A DNA stretch of 64,000 bases from Melampsora larici-populina 98AG31 (Eukaryota; Basidiomycota; Pucciniomycetes; Pucciniales; Melampsoraceae), in NCBI RefSeq assembly GCF_000204055.1, contig NW_006768832.1, positions 227,280 to 291,279 on the forward strand, in the 5' to 3' direction. Below, piece by piece: positions 56,985 to 64,000 of the stretch. Each line of letters opens with the position of its first letter. Within the stretch, counting starts at the first letter, position 1. The notes under the pieces were generated by a model. The model made no database searches and had not been told where the DNA came from. It was given only the letters and a program-made list of their open reading frames with translations. A program made the position numbers and the translations under genes.

Positions 56985-57315
56985 CTTCGATTGTCCTCGA
57001 TCTTCCTCAATCTTTGTCAACCGTCCTCGATCTTCTTATTTCTTTGTCAACTGTCCTCGATCTTCCTTAATCTCTGTCAACCGTCCTTGATCTTCCTCAA
57101 TATCTGTCAACTGTCCTGGATCTTCTTCTTTCTTCGTCGACCGTCCTTGAACTTCTTCTTTCTTCATCAACCGTCCTCAATCTTCTTATTTCTTTGTCAA
57201 CTGTCCTTGATCTTCCTCAATCTTTGTCAACCGTCCTTGATCTTCTTTGACCGTCCTCAATCTTCTTTGATTATCCTGAATCTTCTTCGACCGGCCTCAA
57301 TCTTCTGCAATCCTC
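56985..57315. repeat. Minisatellite in the left subterminal region of the CACTA element
   Basis: Units of about 33 bp around GTCCTCGATCTTCCTCAATC and TTTGTCAACC repeat roughly ten times. A plus-strand open frame (56523-57383) with repeated PSSIFL/LCQ comes only from these repeats. Confidence 0.8.
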
Positions 57316-57794
57316 ATCAAATCACCTTCTGTCTCCATCACCAACTACACACCAACATGCCAGCAAAAATATCTGATGAATGAGTCTGTTTCAATTTTTT
57401 TTTCATTAACAAAAGGAAAAAAAAACAGTTGGGATGATGAGTATCTCAACCAAAAAAAATTCAAACACATCTTACTCAAACCGATCCATAATATAATTTT
57501 TTTTTTCATTAACAAAAGAATACATAAATTGAGTATATTACCAAAATATACTACCGAACAATGCTTTCAATCATATTTTGATGCAACTCTTCCAGTAGAT
57601 ATTTATTTCTTTAACAATAGGCAGACAATTGTTTCAATATGTAGTTTTTTTTTGTTAACAAAAGCCAAAAATATTGGACAAACCTTTCAAACATGTTGTA
57701 ATTGAAATGTTGCAATATATATTTTATATATGTATATCAATACATATATAAAAATGGATGAGTAATTAAACCAAATATTCCTTTCAAACAAATT

Positions 57795-58000
57795 CACCAC
57801 CAACATATTTACCTCGGATTACAAAATCCAAGGTATCCTCGGATGCAAAACCTCAGACAGAAGCTTCCCGAGGTTTTGATCCAAGGTAATTCTCAGGGCA
57901 AAGAAATACCTTGGGCAAAAACCTCGGACAAGGTCTGTCCGAGGATTTGCCTCCGATGATGCCTCGGATTTCTCAACCCAAGGCATCTATGCTGGCAGTG
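57795..58000. mobile_element. 206-bp MITE with CAC ends and ATT duplication
   Basis: The ends CACCACCAACATATTTACC and, inverted, CACTGCCAGCATAGATGCC pair at 13 of 19 bases, and ATT flanks both sides (57792-57794, 58001-58003). The interior is made of CCTCGGA/TCCGAGG and CCAAGG/CCTTGG motifs in inverted arrangement. It could be a small relative of CACTA/CACTG elements. Confidence 0.65.
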
Positions 58001-58224
58001 ATTGTACCAATGCGTTTCAATGTACATATTCATGATATTTTGATTTTAACGGTAAAAAAAATTCATTTCCCCATAAAACTATAAGTTTCATCTTATTTAA
58101 TTCCGAAAAGAAAATCCATCTTATTTAATTCCAAAAAGAAAATTTTTTTGAATCAGATATATAAATTTAATTTTTTTTATTTGAATTATAATTTTGAAAA
58201 AAAAATTAAGAAAAAAAAATATGC

Positions 58225-58710
58225 GGATGTTCCAGCCAGAAAGGCCACCTACCTGAGCTGCTAGGTGGTCTGGCTGGAACATCCAGGCCACCTAGCTAGG
58301 TGGCCTTACCTTAAAAGTAAGGCCACCTAGGAATTAGGTGGCCGTGCCATCGCACTATCACTCAGTGATAGTGCGATGGCATTGCGGATCGGTCCAGGGC
58401 CAAGCTGTGGCCTCGGCCCTAGACTCCTCCATCACACGATCACTCAGTGATCATGCAATGGAGGGGCCACCTAGGAATTAGGTGACCCCTCCATCGCACT
58501 ATCACTCAGTGATAGTGCGATGGCATTGCGGACTGGTCCAGGGCCAAGCTGCGGCCTTGGCCCTGGATTCCTCCATTGCACGATCACTGAGTGATCGTGC
58601 AATGGATGGGCACCTAATTCCTAAGTGGCCTTACTTTTAAGGTAAGGCCACCTAGCTAGCTGGCCCATTCGATTGATCAGTAAGCCACCTCGTTTCCAGG
58701 TGGCCTTACC
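58225..58710. repeat. Dense array of nested palindromes
   Basis: About 480 bp is almost wholly built of inverted repeats: GGATGTTCCAGCCAGA with its complement at 58269-58284; GGCCACCTAGCTAGGTGGCC; a 35-bp near-perfect palindrome around ATCACTCAGTGAT that occurs twice; a 33-bp palindrome around GATCACTGAGTGATC; and GGCCACCTAGGAATTAGGTG in both orientations. The order of blocks is itself roughly mirrored across the array. It lies inside the CACTA element and is not coding. Confidence 0.85.
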
Positions 58711-59274
58711 TTGGAGAAGGTTGGGCCGGGGCCTAAGACAGTCTAGGCCCCGGTAACTACATGTCAACTATGATTGGTTCTTGAGTAATGAACCTTTCCG
58801 TGGTACAATCTCTGTGTGAACCATATGCTGACATGTGAGATATGTAAACATATCAAGTGTAAGGTGTAAGGCTACATTTGTATACATTGTGTAATGGCTG
58901 ACCACAACTCAGCCACCATTTGAGTGGAAGCATTTAACCAGTCCTTTGTTATTTGATTCTTCTGATCTTATTATTCTTGAAATCTGTTCTGTCCACTTTC
59001 TTCAATTTGTTGAATCAACCAAGGTAATCCATGTTCTTCCTTTGTCTTCCCATTTGTTCCTGACTTCACCAAGATCAATACAGAACATATAAGAAGAAAT
59101 ATTATATCCTCAAGAAGAAATAGAACCTTGAAGAATCCACAAGAAGCCGATAATAATTGAATGTAGATTAATAAATCAATCAATATTTCTCAAACATCTG
59201 TTCCATTCATCGCAAAAGAAGACTCATATAATTCAAAACATTTACCACTCATGATTCACTCACAAACAATTATT
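58711..59274. other. Non-coding interior of the CACTA element
   Basis: AT-rich sequence without gene, motif or clear repeat. Confidence 0.35.
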
Positions 59275-59690
59275 GAAGACGGAAGTACTTGAGATACATG
59301 CAGAGATGTTTATGTCTCGTGAAGGGCAGGGCAAGTGACTGAGGGGACCCCCAACTACCAGCCTAACCCTTTGCTAAATGTATCTCAGAGCTTCCTGATT
59401 TCAATCCTCAAGAAATTACTTTATCAATCATTCCTTAAAACAATTATTCATTAATGCAAATTCACTTATTTCAAAAGATTTACAGCTCAAGGTTATTCAC
59501 ATTGACTCATGGAAGACGGAAGTACTTGAGATACATGCAGAGATGTTTATGTCTTGTGAAGGGCAGGGCAAGTGACCGAGGGGACCCCCAACTACCAGCC
59601 TAACCCTTTGCTAAATGTATCTTGGTGCTTCCTGATTTCAATCCTCAAGAAATTACTTTATCAATCATTTCTTCAAACAATTATTCATAA
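59275..59690. repeat. Tandem duplication with 237-bp period
   Basis: The segments 59275-59452 and 59512-59690 are about 95% alike by eye, starting GAAGACGGAAGTACTTGAG and including GACCCCCAACTACCAGCC. Confidence 0.85.
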
Positions 59691-59857
59691 ATTTATATAT
59701 TCATGTCATTCATACTCAATCATTCAATCCATCAAATATTTAATCACTCATTGTTTATTCACTTTATTCATTATTTCATTGCATCCCCACACAAATTAAG
59801 AAATCTTGATTTTTTGATGAGCATTCCACTAATCAAAACAATGTTTTTTTTACGTAG

Positions 59858-60673
59858 ATGCCAAAACCAGTATCAGACCTCAGAAAGCAAAAGCTTGCGG
59901 AGTGCCAAAAGAGGAAGAAGGCTCAACAACACAATGCCAAACAGGATCCAGTCCAGGATGTTCAAAGAGAATGTGTCAGTCAAAGAATTAAAGCAGGAAT
60001 CAAAGACCGGTTTGGCTTGCCAGAGGACTGTGATGTTTTCCAAGTTCCTCAATTTGGGAACGCGAAAGAGCAAGTAGTTACCTATGGAACTGTTCTACTT
60101 GTGAATCTGGCTGGAAATAAGCTTATATGTGTTGCTAGGTTCAACAAAGTGGTCAAGTCCCTCAAGCTTTATGTTGTATTCACATGGCTGACAATTCTTG
60201 CTGCAGGACCCCGCCAGCATTGACCCTGCAGAAGTGAAACTTTGGAAAGACTTTTGAAGGGCTATCAAGATCATGCAGCAACACTCTGGAGCCCTGCGTG
60301 TAATCAAGCAAAATCATGCAGTCAAGATGGTACCGCCCAACAAGCCGCAAGGTACTATGAGAGCATTTGGTCACAGATCATCTGAGCGTGCTGGACAAGA
60401 TCAAAGCGGAACAGTCATTGGTTTGTTTACCTTCACCTTTTCACATGAGGATCTTTCCAGAAACTTAATATGTTCCATGTTTTAACACCCGCAACCTATG
60501 CCAAAAATTCAGCTACCAGCGAGGATCCAGCCAAACTAGACAAGGATGAAGCCCGCCAAGATGAACGTCCTTGGGTGGTGGACGTTCATGATGAAAGGAC
60601 TTATTCTTTATCTCTATTTGTGTATGATTCCAGCAAGAAACTGGCAGACGAGACTGATGCCCCATGTGTTTAA
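59858..60673 (+). pseudogene. Unidentified gene relic inside the CACTA element
   Basis: An ATG at 59858 opens a basic N-terminal stretch (RKQKLAECQKRKKAQQHNAK). Possible exons follow: to about 60077, from 60207 (DPASIDPAEVKLWKDF, an in-frame TGA at 60255-60257, then RAIKIMQQHSGALRVIKQN) and about 60520-60673 (RPWVVDVHDERTYSLSLFVY, stop 60671-60673). No domain is recognised. The stop codon suggests that it no longer functions. It could be a captured host gene or part of an old element gene. Confidence 0.4.
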
Positions 60674-60774
60674 GATGATAATTTTGTGAGCAAAGTATTT
60701 TTGTAATTTTTTGGAATTTTTAAGAGCAACAAATTTTGGAATACAAGTTGAAATGAAAGAATTTACTCCTCATT

Positions 60775-61376
60775 TTACACCATGTGCTGATCTCTTGCTG
60801 GAATGTGAGTTTGTTCCCCAGATTTACCTCCATACAACAGCTCCATCTCCTCCCATATACTTAATTGTGCTATTTTTGGGCAGAGCAACCCAAAGTGCTT
60901 GCATATCCTATTGCATTTGCGCTGGTATAGAAATTCTCCAAGCCTTTCCTTCCAGTGTTTCCATCGCACCAAGCCATACTGGGTTATGGGTGAAACAAAC
61001 AGTCAGGCAAACATTTTGCATACAAGCACCAATCTACTTACTTGCTTGGATCCACAATCAAAAGGTCTGTCAATACCAAACCCACCCCCTGAAGATCCGC
61101 AACCATTCTTCTTACGTTATAGTGTTTATGATACCAATGACTGAGAGCTTGCATTACATCATTGAAAAAAGGACTTTCAGAACCCCGGAGTTCAAAGTTG
61201 TGATTGCTGGTATACTTGCAGTATTGTGTAACATCAAGTACTTCTTCAAAGAAATAAGCACATTCAGTGGTAGCACCGCTTCCCGCATAGACCAGAAAGT
61301 TTTGAACCATTGGGAAAATAAAACACAGGATTGAGCAAGCTTGAAGAAAGTGTATTGATTCATTTGACTCACACAA
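60775..61376 (-). pseudogene. Alpha-kinase C-terminal part, decayed
   Basis: Minus-strand exon from about 61330 to 61042 reads ATTECAYFFEEVLDVTQYC, then QALSHWYHKHYNVRRMVADL followed by QGVGLVLTDLLIVDPSK, matching the alpha-kinase (Alpha_kinase family) segment in which DLQGVG and LTDPQI are conserved. After an intron (donor GTAAGT reading down from 61041, acceptor near 60980) comes DGNTGRKGLENFYT and then, one base out of frame, QRKCNRICKHFGL, the family's zinc-binding C-terminal region. The frame change near 60925 and the missing N-terminal half show decay. In intact members this atypical kinase phosphorylates proteins on helical segments. The fragment lies wholly inside the CACTA element, so it was probably captured. 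Confidence 0.72.
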
Positions 61377-61389
61377 ATGTTGAAAAGAA

Positions 61390-62005
61390 GATTGAAGCCA
61401 ATTGAAGAATACTAAAGAAGATCAAAGGAGATCGAGGGATATCAAAGATGATTGAAGATGATTGAAGATGATTGACGCCGATTGAAGAATACAAAAGAAG
61501 CAGGTTTAATCCAATTGAAGAGTACTAAAGAAGAATATTGAAGCCGATTGATGAATACTCAAGGAGATTGAAGCCGATTGAAGAATACTAAAGAAGATTG
61601 AAGGTATCAAAGAAGATTACAGAAGATTGAAGCTGATTGACAAATACTAAAGAAGATGGAAGCCGATTGAAGAAGATTGAAGAATACTAAAGAAGATTGA
61701 AGCTTATAAAAGAAGATTACAGAAGATTGAAGCCGATCCAAGAAGATTGAAGTAGGGTGAAGAAGATGGAAGCCGATTGAAGAAGATAAAGAAGATGGAA
61801 GCTGATAAAAGAAGATTACAGAAGATTGAAGCCAATCCAAGAAAATTGAAGAAGGGTGAAGAAGATGGAAGACGATTGAAGAAGATAAAGAAGATTGAAG
61901 CTGATAAAAGAAGATTACAGAGGATTCAAGCCGATCCAAGAAGATTGAAGAAGGGTGAAGACGATCAAAGAAGGATGAAGAAGAGTGACGACAATCAAAG
62001 AAGTT
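61390..62005. repeat. Minisatellite in the right subterminal region of the CACTA element
   Basis: Units based on GAAGATTGAAGCCGAT(T/C)(G/C)AA repeat many times, with longer period structure near 61630-61950. Read on the opposite strand it gives the same SSIFL-type translation as the left array, so the two arrays form inverted subterminal repeats. Minus-strand open frames across it are artefacts. Confidence 0.8.
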
Positions 62006-62745
62006 CAGTGTAGTGTAGGTTTTGTTGAACAAGGTGGATGGGTGGAGACTATGACAAAAGATGGATGAATGTGGATGAATGACTGGCCAATATAAGATGA
62101 TCGGTGATGGTGTGTGGTGTATGGGTTGTGTGATTGGTTGAGAGGTAGAGAGGTAGAGAGGTGGTTTGTACAATTTTCATCATCTAATGTGAAGTTTTCA
62201 TCTTTGGGGTCTTCTTTTATGGTTTGTTAATTGTTGTTTTTTGATTATCAACATTTGTTTTTTGATTTTCGACTTTTGTTTTTTTGATTTTTGAATTTTG
62301 TTTTCCTCTTTTGTGGCTTTCCTGGTAGTTTTTGTGTCAATGCGACAATGGGGTGACAAATGTTGAGTTTCAAGTTGTCAATCTACTGAAATTTGGGCCG
62401 TAACCTGGTCTGAAAGTGGTTTGTGCCATGACTTTTACTCCAGTACAGGGGTTTTTGCCCTGTATTTGAATATTTTCTGTAGTTTTGTCTTTGATTTTTG
62501 AATTTTGCACCCGGGAATTGTGATTTTTGATTTTTGATTTTTGCATTGTCACCTTGACACCTCTCGCATTCCGTACTTATCAATACGGACTGTAAAAATA
62601 TGGAAAAATATGGAGAGTGAAGCTCTCACCGCAGGGAACAAGATACATATTTTTATTTATTTTTTGCCCTTCTCCTGGCCTCTCAATATTTTTGTGTATC
62701 AATAATTTAATTTTCTGCCCAGAAAATATTATATTTTGTGTAGTG

Positions 62746-62748
62746 TCT
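62746..62748. repeat. 3-bp target duplication (TCT), right side of the CACTA element
   Basis: This matches the copy at 55845-55847. Confidence 0.8.
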
Positions 62749-64000
62749 TAATATAATCCTGAGTTTCATTCTTCGATTTGAGCAAATACGTTCTCATAAA
62801 TGTTGAATAGATGTCACGAATTTCGAGAGAGTATTTGCACCCTGATATGGTCTTGACTGGAAAGGGACCACACAAATCAGCAACAATTAGTTGTAGGGGT
62901 TCGTCGTAAGAAACAAGGGATGGTCCAATGGTGGATGTCTTGGTAGATTTCGAAATAGCGCATTCTTCACATGGCGTAGTTTTCGTTAACTTTTCCGGCA
63001 ATCCTACACAAGATCCGTCACGGATAAGCTTCAGCAATGTTTTGTCATTTGGATGACCTAGGCGTCGATGCCATAGATTAAAGTCACCGATTACAGCCGC
63101 AGTGGTTACATCGGGACAGAGTGCTCGTAGGATCCATTTCCTACCTGAGCGTTGGGCAGTTGTAACCCTTGAGTTGTTCTTCCATAACTCAATTCCAACA
63201 CTTGAATTTCGAAAAGATACACCTTCTTCTTCTAGTTGAATCCCAGATAAAAGGCTATGTCGGAGAGTCTCACACAAATAAACGTTTTGAATGTCAAGAA
63301 ATTCCGAGGAATTTGTTACATTGCATATTCTAACAGAACCAATAGCAGAGATAAAAGAGGAAACAGAATGATTCGCCATTTTAACTGGAATAGGTGTAAT
63401 GTTTCGAATAGAGATGAAATAAGAACGATTATTGAATACATGATGAGTAGCCCCAGTATCGAAAATGATGGTTCAAGGTGCAACGTTAGTGTCCATTTGA
63501 GCAATGGTGATGTGTCTGCCGTTGACGCACCCGGTGATGTCGATGTCAGCAAATTGTGGCTCCACAATTCTGGCATCCAAGGTCGAAGCCGATTCTACAG
63601 ATCGCTCCTTGGCCTTCTTGGCCCTGCAAACATCCTCCTTATGTCCTTTCTTCTTGCAATAATAACACTTAAGCTTTGATGATTCAAACTTCTTCTTAAC
63701 TACCGCCGTCATTCCTTCAGCCACACCCACGGATCCTCTTTTGAAAGCAGTGTCTGCAGCCCCAAGAGCCCAGGTCATGTTAGAAGATCCAATCGAAGCT
63801 TGAGGATCGGAACGAATAAGTGGCTTGAAAGTATGAGTAACATCCGGAAAACCGCTGGGCATACTGTTCGCCAGTATCGCCGCAAAGTCATTGTCTTTAG
63901 TCATCATGCCTGAACGTTCCAATTTTCTTCTTATGCCCGAGACTTTAGCAATGTGACTGTCGATTGTATCGGAAGATGGATCGTACATAGTGGTATGTAA
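62749..64000 (-). pseudogene. Ty1/copia Gag end, protease and integrase N-terminus
   Basis: Reading down from the window edge: the Gag C-terminal part with the zinc knuckle CYYCKKKGHKEDVC; an in-frame TGA at 63473-63475; the protease IIFDTGATHHVFNNRS with the D-T-G active site; the pre-integrase region with LWHRRLGHPNDKTLLKL and CEECAISKSTKTS (HHCC zinc site); and LIVADLCGPFPVKTISGCKY with the first Asp of the integrase. The frame then meets the CACTA element at 62748 and resumes at 55844. The TGA would be CGA (Arg) by one C-to-T change. The 5' LTR and gag start lie beyond the window. Confidence 0.9.

Larger units (their letters stand above)
55848..62745. mobile_element. CACTA-type (EnSpm) element inserted in copia pol
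   Basis: The 6,898-bp element begins CACTACAAGAAAGATAATAT and ends with the inverse of CACTACACAAAATATAATAT. The inverted repeats continue for several hundred bases (left 55848-56011 plus 56500 to about 56780; right 62745 down to about 62220), including a shared GGCAGAAAATTAAATTATTG. CACTA ends with a 3-bp duplication are the mark of this superfamily. Joining the flanks through one duplication copy gives an uninterrupted copia integrase (D-Y-I-K-T-Y-I-A-E-V). No transposase domain is recognised inside, so it is probably non-autonomous or a decayed carrier of captured genes. Confidence 0.85.

Noticed and set aside
56523..57383. 286-residue repetitive protein on the plus strand
   Set aside because: It is read out of the CACTA end repeat and the minisatellite; the repeats do not respect codon-level selection.
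61607..62173. 188-residue Ser/Leu/Phe-rich minus-strand protein
   Set aside because: It is produced by the right minisatellite, the mirror of the left array.

Overview
The window reads as nuclear DNA of a basidiomycete, most probably a rust fungus (Pucciniales). The basis is intron-rich genes with short introns, lineage-typical repeated protein families, heme-thiolate peroxidases, a small cysteine-rich secreted protein of effector type, and a dense nested layer of hAT, CACTA, Tc1/mariner, Ty3/gypsy, Ty1/copia and tyrosine-recombinase retroelements. The genus cannot be fixed from the sequence alone.

Layout. 1-2.6 kb: minus-strand, damaged member of a basidiomycete transposase-like family. 3.4-9.3 kb: two tandem, intron-rich secreted heme-thiolate peroxidase (chloroperoxidase/UPO-like) genes with matching exon lengths. 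10.5-11.0 kb: minus-strand fragment with hydrophobic segments, unidentified. 13.6-15.3 kb: minus-strand galactokinase pseudogene; one of its introns holds a complete 3,044-bp hAT element (15342-18385, 8-bp target duplication), and a second hAT fragment abuts it further upstream. 19.1-20.3 kb: broken Tc1/mariner transposase. 20.9-22.1 kb: minus-strand rust-type hypothetical gene, apparently damaged. 22.6-23.9 kb: GDT1/TMEM165 cation transporter gene. 25.0-26.2 kb: AGC-like protein kinase whose 3' end runs into a truncated gypsy gag-protease (26.1-28.1 kb).

28-35 kb is gene-poor and holds at least three non-autonomous DNA elements with recognisable target duplications, plus a minisatellite. 35.3-37.4 kb is a two-exon, low-complexity Ser/Thr/Pro-rich gene of unknown function. 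38.8-39.6 kb is a five-exon gene for a predicted secreted protein with eight mature cysteines. 41.5-42.0 kb is a solo or remnant LTR after a polypurine tract. 42.4-43.8 kb is a hAT-like non-autonomous element with a nested foldback element.

44.8-51.2 kb is a near-complete tyrosine-recombinase retrotransposon (DIRS/Ngaro group) bounded by 295-bp direct repeats. From about 52 kb to the window end lies a minus-strand copia element split by a 6.9-kb CACTA-type element (55848-62745, 3-bp target duplication); removing the insert restores the copia integrase frame. The CACTA element carries long terminal inverted repeats, a nested foldback element, a CACTG-type MITE, a 480-bp array of palindromes, an unknown plus-strand gene relic and the decayed C-terminal end of an alpha-kinase gene.

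The likely functional host genes are the two peroxidases, GDT1, the AGC-like kinase, the low-complexity protein and the secreted cysteine-rich protein. Most other coding sequence is mobile or decaying; several TGA or TAG stops sit where a CGA or CAG codon would keep the frame.
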